Source of the DNA: Balamuthia mandrillaris
Lineage: Eukaryota > Discosea > Longamoebia > Balamuthiidae
NCBI GenBank assembly: GCA_031835245.1
Contig: JAVKOQ010000198.1
Span: 1 to 64,000 of the forward strand
DNA length: 64,000 nucleotides
Direction: 5' to 3'
Below the pieces are notes generated by a model. It saw only the letters and a list, made by a program, of their open reading frames with translations. It did no database searches and was not told where the DNA came from. This document shows positions 35,524-47,073 of this stretch, one piece after another. A program made the position numbers and the translations under genes. Numbering within the stretch: the first letter of the stretch is position 1; every line of letters starts with the position of its first letter.

Positions 35524-38160
35524 TTAGTGCTCTTCCTCTTCTTCATCATCGTGCTGTTGGCCGCCTTGACCTCCTTGCGTATTAAGGAAAGCTAACAACT
35601 GGCGAACCCATTCTCTAGCTTCCGGTGGCAATTCTGCTTCGTTAGCATTTGTTGAAGCAGCAGCTGGTGGACCCGTTGGTGCCGTTGCCCAGGGTGCTAG
35701 CGTGCTCTGCAAGAGAGAGAAAGCGTGTCAGTCCCTGTGCCGCCCAACGTTGTGGGAAAAAAAGGTAACGTACAAGAAAGAGAGCCAACGGATTGGTAAT
35801 GTGGGCAGGAACGGTTTGTTGCTGGCGGGTAGGGCCTGCGGAACGGAGCTCTGGTTCGTAGAGTTGGAAGCTGCGCCCGGCCTCCGCTGGCAGTGCATCC
35901 ACCACTGCTCTTATATCTTTGACAAGCCAAAGTCAGGAGAGAGAGAGAGAGAGAGAGAGAGGCTTGAGAAAGGCAGAGAGAATACCAGTAAGCAAAATAT
36001 GGTTATAAACAGGGGTAGCAGAAGCAATTTGGGCGACAGCTTCTCTCTTCTTGCTCATTTCAAAGACGATTCTGTCCTTGGAGTCGACTTTAGCCAACAC
36101 AGCTCGTGCATTGCGTTTGAGCCAAGCCATGATGGCACCATCGGGAGACTTCCACAGAGTATAGGTTCGTTCCACATAGAGCAAGATAACGTGCCGCAGA
36201 GAAGCAGTATTGTAAGGGCCAGAGAAGAACTTGTGGGTGGCAATATCTTCCCAGCTGCGATACGGTGTGGCCTCATTACCCTCTCTTTCTGACATCCGCG
36301 TAGAGCACTTGGCCAGAAGAGGCGGCAATAGCATTGGATATTGAAGCAATGCCCGCTGAAGCAATTCATCGGCGCTTCTTCCGAGGAGCTCCTCTTTCTT
36401 TTTGCTTCCCTCTCGCTCCAAATGGAAAAGAGCCAATGCAGACGAGTACGCAAAGTTAGGCGGTAAGATAGGTTGCTTTTCTCCAGGGATCAGAGCGAAA
36501 CGTTTGGTGTAGTAAGGTCCTTCCATGAATTGCAGCAAGTAAGCGTAGGACTGGCACCTTAGGCAGAAATAGTCGATGGATAACACAATGGCTAAAGGGT
36601 CGCTAGGATCAAGGCTAAGCAACATTTTACAGTATTCCAATGCCGTTGCACTGCAGCCCCTTCTTCCCAACATATGTATGTAATGGAAGATAGCCACCAG
36701 GAATCCTCTTGAAGTTTTGTTATTGTTGAAAGAACGCAAGTTAGAAAAAACGAAAAAGAATAATATTAGGGTTTTAAAAGAAACCTGTTTTCGGGTTTGG
36801 TGTACTCAAGGCGAGATATACCCTTGAGTAAAGAGGAGTAAAACAGGGTATGCCAATAGCTTTCGAAGCTGAACAATGCACGTTCGATCAACTCGGCAGC
36901 CATCTCCCGCTCTCCCGTGTGGCTACACACGTCATACAGCTGCAATAGAGAATCCAAGTGGTACGGGTGGAACTGCAACAATTGAGCTATCGTGTTGGGG
37001 TCACCAGTTTCCACGCACGCCATGAACTGTTCCTGAAGGCGGTGATAATGGCCAAACCACTTCATTCCAAAGTAATACAGTCCTATAACATGTTATAACA
37101 ATGAAATTATTAAAATGGTTGCCTTTTAGAAACAAAGCAGCAGAGAGTGTAGAGTTTTAATAGGGCCAAACAAGCTTACTCACCATCTTTAGAGTCTAGA
37201 AGCTCCATTTCCATGTCGGGTGGTGGCGGCGGCCCTGTCGTGCAAAACGGTTAATGCGTGAGAGAAAAGTTTGTCAAAGATGAGGAAAACAGAGCAATCA
37301 AGGGAAGCGAGGGCATACACGATGGCTTTGGTTTAACTAAAACGGTTTTGGCTTTGCGAGAGAGCCCCGTAGCGTTACGGTAACTGATTTGTTGAGATCA
37401 GAACTGTTATAAGGAAGAAGAAGGAAAGCATGAAACAAGGAGAGGTAGATACATACGCAAGCACTGGACTGCTGTCCTCTTCTTTACGGAGAGAGGCGAG
37501 CGTCTTGGCTCCAAACAGCCGCGTTAGCTCGTTCTCCGCAAACAAGTTTTTGGGATTGAGAGCCAACAACGAGTCCAACGGATGCGACACCCCAGAAACA
37601 GCTCCTTCCTTGTCTTGCTGCTGCGTTGCATTTGTTCCTACGCCTTGAAACCTGTTTGGCAAACAACGTGGTCAGCGCAAAGCCCACGTGTGGAAAGGAA
37701 ACAGGAGAGGAGCAGTACCGTTGCAGCAACTGTTCGACCTCCTCCTCAGCAGCTTTGTTTGCTTTGAGCTTTTCTTTGCCTTTCTTTCTGGCCGCTTTCT
37801 TCTTGGCTCTCTTGTTGTTGTTGTTTCGTTTGCGAGCGCCACCGCCACTCCCTCCTGTCGCGGTGTGGTTGCCTTCCTTGGGAGCGGCTACCTTGGGTGG
37901 TTGTTCCTCTTCTTCCTCTTCTTCCCCTTGCCCTTCTTCCTCATCTTCTGCAAGCTTTATGAAGAGAAGCAAAAGGGGGTTATGGAGCGTCAGTGAGATT
38001 AACGCTTCAAATTTTTACAACAAACCAGATCGAAAGGATTGACAACGGCATTGTTGGACGGGGAATGTTCCTCTTCCTCCTCCTCCTCCTCTTCCTCCTC
38101 CTCAGCCAGCTTGGCCCGCTCTTCCGCTTCGATCACCCGTCTCAGCTCTCTGCTCGACAT
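35524..38160 (-). CDS. TCF25: TCF25/NULP1 homologue (ribosome quality control, Rqc1-like)
   Basis: Nine exons (38160..38026, 37954..37719, 37651..37457, 37383..37319, 37234..37184, 37082..36785, 36707..35986, 35916..35774, 35706..35524) give 675 aa (human has 676). Order: MSSRELRRVIEAEE start, acidic stretch, a Lys-rich region (RAKKKAARKKGKEKLKA), LFAENELTRLFGAKT (human ELKRYFGARA), KPSWPPPPPDME, then the alpha-helical body (FHPYHLDSLLQLYDVC, ELIERALFSFE, RRGCSATALEYCKMLLSLDP, PYRSWED). It ends with an acidic tail. TCF25 is the animal relative of yeast Rqc1, acting on stalled 60S subunits. Exon 4 (65 nt) and exon 5 (51 nt) were needed to keep frame and conserved SWPP sequence. Confidence 0.93.
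35938..35962 (+). repeat. GA microsatellite (CT on coding strand) in TCF25 intron 7
   Basis: About 12 GA units upstream of the acceptor of exon 8. Confidence 0.85.
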
Positions 38161-38532
38161 CTTTTTCTTTACTTCTCTTTGTGTGTTTAGGTTCGACCTT
38201 CAGCTGTATTTGTGCACGTGTTGCGCACTATTGTCGACAAAAGATCAAATCTCGTTATCCATGCTCTTGTCCTCTCTCCAGTCCATCAAGAGATTTCATT
38301 GGGATTTGAGGGCTAGTTTTCATGGAAAACCACCATTAAAAAGAGGTGTCTATGTAAAGATATTTTATCCGGATTTGGATAAAAACCTCTTCGCCCAACT
38401 GTGGTTTGTATTTTTTTAAAATTGGAGTGCCGCTCAACATCCTTTTTTTTTGAGTTTCCTTCGTGGTAGATAGGTTGACCTCCGTGGCGAGGAAGTAGTG
38501 CGCTAAAGAGACAAAAGGTCGAGTGTTGCAGA
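38161..38532. promoter_or_regulatory. Divergent promoter TCF25 / Ser-Pro-rich gene
   Basis: 372 bp between start codons. It includes a TTGTCGACA element about 75 bp from the TCF25 start, and A/T runs. No coding signal; a short frame around 38261 resembles no family. Confidence 0.5.
38231..38239 (+). promoter_or_regulatory. TTGTCGA(C/T)A element upstream of TCF25
   Basis: TTGTCGACA, part of a recurring short motif also seen at 43359, 48141 (reverse) and 58607 at similar distances from start codons. Confidence 0.35.
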
Positions 38533-40673
38533 ATGGAAACCTTGCTGTTTCATGAGGTTGAATTGACAGGGAGTAACGACCTTCCCTTCAGCACCTCTAA
38601 GGCTGGTCCAAAGGAACAAAACAAGGCCCATAATGAAATGACTGAGCGATACTTTTTCTTCCAACGGTTGGTAGTTTCCTTGCAGACCGAACAGATCAAC
38701 CGGAGACAGTTTTATGAATCCTTCAGAGAAATGGTTGACAAAATTTCCTCTGCTCATCAGTTTTTCGAGGTAAGTCCACGCTACCGATCTTCTTTCACCG
38801 GACGAACCATGCCGGTGGCAATAGTGCCACCACAACAAAAACTAAATTTTGTTTTCAGCCACCCTTGCAACCGGCGCTTGAACACCACAACATCAACCGG
38901 AGTTGGCATCGTACGTGATCCGTCGATTTGCATTGTCTTTGGAAATTTGTTTTATGTTATGAAGGTGAACTGTCTGACACCGTCACGCTCACAAAACATG
39001 CAGCCCCAACTGAGGGAGACAAAGAGCTTGTAACACTTGCCCTACATTATGCTAACTACCTCGTACCCCCGTCGTTCTCCCTCGTTGCCCATCCTTCTCC
39101 TTCTGCTGACGATGGTTTCATTGAAGCCTCGCCTTTCCCAAGCTGTGATACGTTTCAGCTTCCAACCCCGGTTTGTATTTTTCCACAAACCCCCATGGGT
39201 CTCTTGGAAGGCCAAGGAGTAGAACCCGCTGGAGGTTTTTCTCAATCCGGTCACCAGCCTCATCCTCAAACTATACCATCACCCTATGACAAAACAACTT
39301 TCCTTGACACCCTACTTAGCAGCTCCGATTGGGAGCCTTCATTGTCGCCTGCCTCCCCACCATCTCCCTCCTGCTCCTCTTCGTCACCACGTTCTACTTC
39401 ACCGTCACCTGCCTCATCTCCATCACCCCCCTCCTCTATCCCCTTTGGCTTTGCTGCTTCCTCTGCCCCTTCCTTGTCGTCTTCGGCTAGCACTTACTCT
39501 TTTTCTCCTTCCGCTTCTTCGTCCACCAGACTCCATAATATAATACAGCAGCAACAAGACAAAAGCGGAGGAGGAGGAACGCTCGTCATTGATCTCTCCC
39601 AGATGGATGAAGAGGACGAGGCCTCTCCCTCTCCCAGAGCAAGGGCCAGCTCCAATGCAGAGGACAGAACCGTAGGTTGCGGCACCATCAAGCCTGTCAG
39701 CACAACCACGCCGCCAACGCCGCGCAGGATGTCGCCTCCACAACACAAATCCCCAACAAAGAAGATGGCCCCTGGTGCTGCTTCTGCCATGTTGCTGGCA
39801 ACTTCTACCCACACCAGCGCCGCTGTACCTGCAGCTCAAACATCAACAGCCAACACCAGCAACAACAGCATGCCAACCAGCCGTGTGCGGAGGGTCATGT
39901 CCATGTCGGAGTTGGAACAGGGCCACAGGAATGAGCAGATGCGAGCGGCCAACGAGGTTGCTCTCATGGCCCTTAGCCACATAAAGCTGCCCACCAAGAA
40001 ACGGACCGCCCAAGCCGCATGCAACAGAGGAGGTCGAGCCTCCATCAGCACTGCTGGCCACCCGTTCACCGCCAACGCCTCCTCCATGCCTCACTCTTCT
40101 TCTGCTTCCTCCTCCTCCGCCCAAATGTTGCCATCCTCTTCCACGACATCCTGTCCCAACTCTCCCAGCCATCCTTTTCCACTGTCTCCTTGTTCCATAC
40201 CAACCTCTCCTCTATCACTGCCAACCTCTCCAGGCTCCTTTGATGCCATCGGTTCCTTCCACCCTCAACGTGCTCTCACCGATGCGACTCATCGTTCTGC
40301 TTCTGCCGCTTCCGCTCAGAATAATACTCCTCCGCAACGCCCACGACAACACCAATGCCACGACGCTTCGCCTTCCTCTTCTTCTGCTTCCTCCTCGTCC
40401 TCTTCATCACCATCCTCCCACAGCTCTCCCTACACTCCCGCTGAAGCGGGTCTTTGGAAGTCCGCTGACGAGGTCTTCACCAGAAAGCCCAACCGCAAAA
40501 CAAATCCATCAGCGAGCACTTCTCCACCCGCTGACAGTGCTGCCTCTGGTTGCGCCAGCCCTTACAAGAAGAAGAGGACTGACTGCCATTTGGGCGGTGC
40601 TCTGTTGTCTTCGTTCTCCACTGCTTCTACACAACTAACAAGCAAGCCCAGGAGTAACACGTTTGTGCTCTGA
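38533..40673 (+). CDS. Ser/Pro-rich protein with conserved-looking N-terminal helix, unrecognised
   Basis: Three exons (38533..38769, 38859..38910, 38965..40673) give 665 aa. Residues 1-80 look folded and helical (ERYFFFQRLVVSLQTEQ, REMVDKISSAHQFFE), followed by PPLQPALEHHNINRSWHREL and ALHYANYLVP. From about residue 150 on it is disordered, with Ser, Pro, Thr and Ala runs. It has an acidic island (IDLSQMDEEDEASPSPRA), a possible helix VMSMSELEQGHRNEQMRA followed by ANEVALMALSHIKLPTKKR, and scattered S-P sites. I do not recognise the family. Nuclear regulator is only a guess from composition. AATAAA at 40790. The Ser/Pro tail has shadow frames on both strands that are not genes. Confidence 0.75.
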
Positions 40674-40831
40674 TACATCTTGTTCTCTTCTTCCTCCTTC
40701 TTAAACGCTGTGCTTTAGTGGCTATCAACTGTTAGGAGATTGTCGCTGCTGTTTTGCTTTTGTACATCCATTTAATTTTGTGAGTAGTAAATAAAGATTT
40801 TGCTTTTAGGGAGTTACTTGTGACTTAAAGT

Positions 40832-42251
40832 CTAGTTGAGGAGATGGTCTAAGCTCATTGCTGAGCGAGTGGTAGGACGAGAAGTGGCTTTATAGTGGGC
40901 TCTCGGCTGTAATGGTTCATCGCTTTGGTTCTGCCGGATTTGAAGCATTAAGTCTTTTATGATCAAGGACGCTTCGTCATATTTATCTCTGCGCGCACTG
41001 TACAAACGACATATGAGAGAGAGAAAGGAGAGAGGAGAGAAGTAAACGTACCTGAGTTCATCTTCTAGAATGGTGATAACAGCGTTCATCAAAGATGGGA
41101 AGTAAAAGATTGAGGCTGTGTTGCGAAGCTTTTCACACCTAAAAGGAACTTGATTTTTAGCACATGCAAATTTTCATGTGATAAGAAAGGAGAGAGTAAC
41201 GTACTCGCTGTACAATATTTCGCGTTTTTGCGGTAAGTTGCGCGCAAAGCGAAGCAACTTTTGACAGTCAGATTGAAGTACGTCCTTGGAAACGCTGGGA
41301 ATGGGCAAGATGCCCTTGCCCGTGGTATAGCTCTTTGGGTGTAAAGTTTTCCGCAGCGGAAAGATGGTACCGTACGGAGAGAAACGGTGGGACTGGCGTG
41401 GCCGTTGAAGAGCTGCTGATATGGGTTCTTGTTGAGATTCATCCTCTTCTGCCTCCTCCTCTTCTTCGGCATGTTCTCCTGAGTTTTCGCTTCCAGGTGT
41501 CATCTCTGAGCTGCCTTTAATCCATGTTGTCACATCTGGAAGGTCCAACTCAGGGGGGAGTACCATTAGTACTAGACCAGCTTTAAAAAGGAGGAAAAAA
41601 TTAGTTAACACTCCACAACAGAGAGAGAGAGAGAGAGAGAGAGAGAATAACGAGAGAGATACCATCAGGAACGGAAGTCAAAACAGCAAACCAGTTGCTG
41701 CTGAGTTGTATGATGGCAAACATGTTTTCCCTGTCGAGCGCATTGTTCAGCATCACGCAAAGAAGAGGGTCTGGTGCATCATCGATTTCAGGGCCAAACG
41801 GCATCACCGGTTTTTCCTTCTTTGAAGACTCAGTATTGCTCTTATCTTTGTCCGAAGTTTCGTCTACGCTGCTGCTACCGCTGTCAATGGAAGAAGAAGG
41901 TTTGAAGTCGCCTCCTTTTGAGGTTTTGTTGGTGGAGTCGCTTGGTGTTTTGGGAGGCGCGGAAGAGGGAATGACGGCATGTTGTGATAGAGAAGGAGGG
42001 CTGCTGAATTTCTTGGTGGAGATAAAGCCCACTATCGACAAAGCACTTGGAAAGAAGTGGCTGCTTGTTACATCTGAACACCATTTACAGATATCAACGA
42101 AAGTAGGGAAAAAAAAAAGCAAACAAAAGACAGACAATGCAATGAACAAACCTTGTTGAGTGCTGAAGGAATGGGTGACGTTTGGGTTTGGATACAGGGT
42201 TATGTTACTGCACAAATGGCCAAAGAAGAGTGTTCCCTTATACACGAGGTC

Positions 42252-42292
<41 letters not shown>

Positions 42293-42891
42293 CGCGCGCG
42301 AGCGAGGGAATGTTAGCAGCGTTGCCAAAGCAACAGGTTGTGTTTTCAGAAGGCGAGACGCACAGTGAGTATGGGCTAATTTGTCAAACGTTTGTTGTAA
42401 GGTACGTGCACCTTGTGGGAGTTCCACAAAGTAAAGCCCCCCATAGCGTTTGCGTGTCAGTTGTTCGAAGGTAGGAAGGTCTAGCTCAGCCCTGCTACCA
42501 ACTGCAACCACATGTAGCTTCACAGGAAATGGGAAGTGCACCATAGAGGGATCCGCTTTCAAATAGAGAGAAGAGAATGAGGCAAGCAGGCAGAGAAAGC
42601 GACAACGAGAAGCGACAAGAGAGGAGCCGGTCAGAAGGGTGCCAGCCGACGGAAACAAAGGAAGAGTACGTACGTCCGTTGGGGCGACCGTCAGTAACAA
42701 CCACAAACTGACAAGCGGTGGATGTGCCAAACTTCTTCTTCACAGCATCAACGGCTGTAGTGAGGCCTGCATGGAGGTCTGTTGTGTCTTGTAGCCGTAT
42801 GTCGTATCTTTGAAGAGATCAGCTAACACTCATAGAGAAAGAGAGGGAACGAGAAAAGAAGGGCTAAGAAGAAGCGGGGACTACAGAAGAG

Positions 42892-42930
<39 letters not shown>

Positions 42931-43235
42931 CAAGTACAAAGCACTGCGAAGGAGTGTGTAGTCTCGTGTGAAGGGAGCAATGACTTGGCTGGTGGAAGAG
43001 AACGTAACAAGACAAACAAATTCAAGCGGATGGTTGGCCTCCATGGACTCCAGGAAATGGAGCAGAGCTGGACCGACAAGCAAACAAACATCATCAATCA
43101 GACACTGACCAAAAAGGAGAAAAGCAGCTTTGAGAAAATACCTCTTTGCACGAGCTCTTTCCTCGTTTGTTGGTGCTTGCTCGACACCAACCGAGCCATC
43201 GAAATGGAGGCGTCGATCAGGATGACCGTCGCCAT
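40832..43235 (-). CDS. INTS14: Integrator complex subunit 14 (VWA9)
   Basis: Nuclear Integrator subunit with an N-terminal VWA domain. Nine exons (43235..43142, 43067..42938, 42807..42674, 42555..42364, 42250..42152, 42073..41663, 41580..41205, 41138..41052, 40997..40832) give 562 aa (human has 518). It starts MATVILIDASISMARLVS, keeping the DxSxS MIDAS. It goes on with LEFVCLVTFSS, PFTRDYTLLRSAL, CQFVVVTDGRP, then ALSIVGFISTKKFSSPPSLS (human LEIVGFIDIADISSPPVLS), a Ser-rich insert, MFAIIQLSSNWFAVL and LQSDCQKLLRFARNLPQK (human LQTDVQKILRNARKLPEK). Blocks occur in the human order, so orthology is firm. Three introns hold CT runs on the coding strand. Confidence 0.92.
42252..42299 (+). repeat. 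GA plus CG dinucleotide run in INTS14 intron 4
   Basis: About 18 GA units merging into GCGCGCGCGC, the only CG-type dinucleotide run seen. Confidence 0.9.
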
Positions 43236-43457
43236 TCTTCTTCGATCTTTTGTTCTCTTCTGTTTGTTTTTGTTCCGAACTATTCGGAATTATCTTCAAC
43301 TATTTCATGCTTTCTTCCACCCAATCGATAATCGGAAATAGAAAACAACAGGAACAGATTGTCGATAAATTATTAATAATGTCGGCAAATAAACGAAAAA
43401 GAAAAGAAAGACAAAAGAAAGAAGGAAGCGGAGAAGAAAAAGACCGAAAAAATAAAA
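43236..43457. promoter_or_regulatory. Divergent promoter INTS14/QTRT1
   Basis: 222 bp between start codons, A/T-rich, with CCAATCGATAATCGG at 43320 and TTGTCGATA at 43359. Confidence 0.5.
43359..43367 (+). promoter_or_regulatory. TTGTCGATA element in the INTS14/QTRT1 promoter
   Basis: Matches the recurring motif TTGTCGA(C/T)A; 91 bp before the QTRT1 ATG. Confidence 0.35.
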
Positions 43458-44178
43458 ATGATGTCCACCGAGTCCACAGGAGAAGAGGAAAGGTGGCGTT
43501 CCTCCTCGCCGGCACTAAAGTTCGAGGTGCTAGCCACATGGGGCCGAGCAAGGGCAAGCAAACTGACGCTCCCTCACCACGTGTGCGACACGCCCATGTT
43601 CATGCCGGTCGGCACGCAGGGCACCGTCAAAGGGCTCACCTGCACCCAGATGGAGGAGCTGGACTGCCAGGTCATTCTGGGCAACACCTACCACCTCGGG
43701 CATCGCCCTGGAGGGGACCTCATAGAGAAAATGGGCGGGCTGCACACTTTCATGAACTGGAAGCGAGGCATGCTGACGGACAGCGGCGGCTTTCAGATGG
43801 TCTCTCTCCTCAAACTTGCAGAAATCACCGAAGTAAGCTCTGCTTTTTTTTTTCTTTCACTTTTTTTGTTGTTGTTTTTGTTGACTTGTTGCGAAAAAAA
43901 AAAAAAGGAAGGAGTAACGTTTCAGTCACCGCATGATGGGTCGCGGATGGTGCTCACCCCGGAACACTCCATGCACATTCAGAACCAGATCGGGGCTGAT
44001 ATCATGATGGCTCTAGATGATGTTGTTAGCAGCAAGATATCTGGACCACGCGTGGAGGAAGCCATGCACCGCACCATTCGGTTTATATCTTCCTTTTGTT
44101 TGTTATTGTTCTTGTTCTTCTTGTTCTCCTCCTCCTTATCCCTCCTCCTTCTGCTTCTGCTTCTGTAGATGACTTACC

Positions 44179-44212
<34 letters not shown>

Positions 44213-45051
44213 GCGATGCCGTTATCTGGATTCTCTCTTTATGCTTTGGTTTAAAAAGGTGGATAGATAGATGTATAGCAGCCCACAAACGGCCAGAAAC
44301 TCAAAACCTTTTTGGAATAGTACAAGGAGGATTGGACCCAGAGCTTAGAACCAAATGTGCACATGAACTGATAAAGAGGGATCTACCAGGGTATGCCATT
44401 GGCGGTCTTAGTGGAGGCGAAGCCAAAGACAAGTTTTGGAAGGTGGTTGCTCAGTGTTGTGAGCTGCTTCCAAAGAACAAACCTCGCTATCTCATGGGTG
44501 TTGGTTCGTGCCTTTCTCTCTCTCTATGCTTTCTTTATCTCGCTTATTCTCTCTTCTCCCTTGAACCCAACTAACAAACCGAGCAAACGAAATGAAAAAC
44601 AGGATATGCAGTAGACTTGGTGGTGTGTTCAGCGCTGGGCGTTGACATGTTTGACTGCGTCTTCCCCACCCGGACGGCCCGCTTCGGCACCGCGCTGGTG
44701 CCAGAGGGCTCCCTCCAGCTCAAGTCCAAACTCTACGAGCATGACTACAGCCCTATCGACTCCCGTTGCGGCTGCATGGTCTGCCAGCGATACACCCGCG
44801 CCTACCTCCACACCGTCGTCACCAAGGAGAACCTCGGCAGTCAGCTCCTTAGCTATCACAACATCGCCTACCAGATGCAGTTGATGCGGCAGATAAGGGA
44901 GGCCATCGTGCGGGGCTCATTGGATGAGTTTGTGCGGCAGTTCTTTAGGTTGCAGTTTCCGGATGGGAAGTATCCGGGCTGGGCTGTTGATGCTTTGGAA
45001 GTGGCCGGTATCTCTCTATCTCCACCCGAGCACCGAACCAACGAACAATAA
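43458..45051 (+). CDS. QTRT1: Queuine tRNA-ribosyltransferase catalytic subunit
   Basis: Exchanges G34 for queuine in tRNAs with GUN anticodons, with QTRT2. Four exons (43458..43832, 43908..44080, 44259..44503, 44603..45051) give 413 aa (human has 403). Landmarks: [42 protein letters not shown] (general base Asp), [41 protein letters not shown] (nucleophile Asp) and a zinc site [15 protein letters not shown]. All catalytic and zinc residues are kept. The second of two adjacent ATGs (43461) could also be used. Exons 1 and 4 are clearly GC-richer than exons 2 and 3. AATAAA near 45074. Confidence 0.96.
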
Positions 45052-45427
45052 TTCTTTACAACAGCAAAAAATCAATAAAAATGACAAAAAATCAACGAAA
45101 GATTTTGTTTTTTCACAAAATAATGAATAACTGACACAAAAAAGTGGAATAATTTGATAAATATTGTTTAAGAAAGGAAAACCAATTTAAACAGAAGAAA
45201 GCAAAGGAAAGGCAGAACGGCCGTTCATCACTGCAAAGTTTTTGTTGTCCTTGGATCTTATGATCTTTGCGCCGCCTTAGTTCATCACTGCAAACCACTT
45301 TTGTTTTTTCCCTCTTCTAAGGGTGAGCAGATACTACGTTAACACTCACCCACACACAAAAAACACACATTTGAGGAACAAGTAGCAGAGAAGAAGCTAC
45401 TTTATCTATTTATTTGCTGCACCGACG
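45052..45427. other. Intergenic region with a 15-bp direct repeat
   Basis: A-rich. GTTCATCACTGCAAA occurs at 45223 and again at 45280 (57 bp apart). No gene recognised. Confidence 0.6.
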
Positions 45428-46356
45428 ATGATGCACCAACAAAACAACAACAATGGCTTTCGGAGAGAAGGGGACTGGGATTGTGCTCTTTGTGGAGACA
45501 TGAACTTTGCCCACCGGGACCAGTGCCGCAAGTGTGGTGCTCCCAAAGAGGGCGGCGACGCCGAGGCACTCGGCGAAAACGCCACCGACACAACCCCTCC
45601 TCAACAAAACTTTACCCCCACTTTGAGCGTACGTGGCGCTCCTTCCCATCATTCTCTCAAAGTCTCTCTTTCGTTGTTGCTCGATCTCACATCTCTCTCT
45701 CTGCCCCATAGAACTTTAAACCGGGAGATTGGGTCTGCTCCAACTGCCAAGACGTAAACTTTGCCTCGCGCTCCATTTGCAGAAAGTGCCAGAGCCCCCA
45801 CCCCCAACACAGCAACGCCCGGCCCGGCGACTGGATCTGCAGGCAATGCCACGACCTCAACTTTGCCTCCCGGCAACAGTGCCGCAAGTGCTTTGCGCCG
45901 CACCCTCAACTGCAACGGGTAGCAGCTGCCGTTCAACACCAGCAACAGCAGTATTATGGGGCTCCTGCTTTTATGGCTCAACAGCAACAACAACACGTGA
46001 TGATGATGATGGCAGCTGCAGCAGCTGCTGGCGGGGTTGGTGCTCCTGTTGGCGGTTTCTTGCCCGCTGGCGGTGTTGCCCATGGCGGTCGTTTTGGAGG
46101 TGGCGGCGGCGGCGGTGGGGGAGGAAGCAATGCCAGGCCAGGGGATTGGTATTGTCCCCAATGTAACGACCTCAACTTTGCCTCGCGCAACGAGTGCCGG
46201 GAGTGTGGCGCCGTGCCGGATGCCTCCACCCAGAGAGTGGGCGTTAAGCAGGGAGATTGGTTCTGCCCTAGCTGCCAAGACTTGAACTTCTCCTCCCGAG
46301 AGGTCTGTCGCAAGTGCAGCACGCCAAAGCCCTCTTCTTCTGCTGTCGATGAATAG
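45428..46356 (+). CDS. RanBP2-type zinc-finger protein with five fingers
   Basis: Two exons (45428..45628, 45712..46356) give 281 aa. There are five RanBP2-type fingers of the form GDWxCxxCxDxNFAxRxxCRKC: GDWDCALCGDMNFAHRDQC, GDWVCSNCQDVNFASRSIC, GDWICRQCHDLNFASRQQC, GDWYCPQCNDLNFASRNEC, GDWFCPSCQDLNFSSREVC. A Gln/Met/Ala/Gly-rich linker lies between fingers 3 and 4. The finger core with N-F-A-S-R resembles the ZRANB2/TEX13/plant single-stranded-RNA-binding subclass, so RNA binding is the likeliest role (inference). Fingers are near-identical, so internal duplication seems recent. Low-complexity linkers are probably disordered. Confidence 0.88.
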
Positions 46357-46474
46357 CCCGCACCCATCCCAACCAACAATGAAAGAAAGAAGTTACAGTT
46401 TGTTTCTTTTCTCTTTCTTCTATCTTATTTATAGGAGGTCGTTTTTCTTTTTCTTCTTTTTTTAAACAGTGGTG

Positions 46475-46860
46475 TCAGTGATCCACTTTTTCCTTTCCTT
46501 TTGTTTTGTTTCCGTTAACTTCCTCTTCGTTTGCCCGTTTTGTATCTTCTTCTGTCTCTTCTTCCTCCTCCTCGCTTTCTTTATCATTTGCGTTATGTTT
46601 ATGTTCTTCGTCCATCTCTCCTGTTGAGGTATTCTCACTCGGTACAACACCAATGCCTTGCTTCCGCATATGCACCTTTGTTATGTTTTTCTTTGTGAGT
46701 AATGGGAAGAAAAAACGAGAAAGAATGAAATAAGATACCTGAATGTACATGTTTACTTCGTCGGCGCGACATAAGAATGGGAAGTTGCCGCCCGTCTTCA
46801 GATATGCTATTTTAGCCTTTTTGCTGTTGTGAGTACTGGTCAAGCTCTCTCTCTCTCTCC

Positions 46861-46900
<40 letters not shown>

Positions 46901-47039
46901 AATGCAAATATAAAGCAAAGAGAAAAAGACAGCGATTGAAAAAAGCATTACCTTTGGGTATGTATCTATCACTTGTTGTAGAAGAGAATATGGCACAGAA
47001 ACGGGGTCGAGACTCTGCAAAAACTGATTAACATTGTTC

Positions 47040-47073
<34 letters not shown>

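Noticed and set aside
38261-38419. Possible small gene in the TCF25 divergent promoter
   Set aside because: Short, with no recognisable domain, in a region that serves two divergent start codons.
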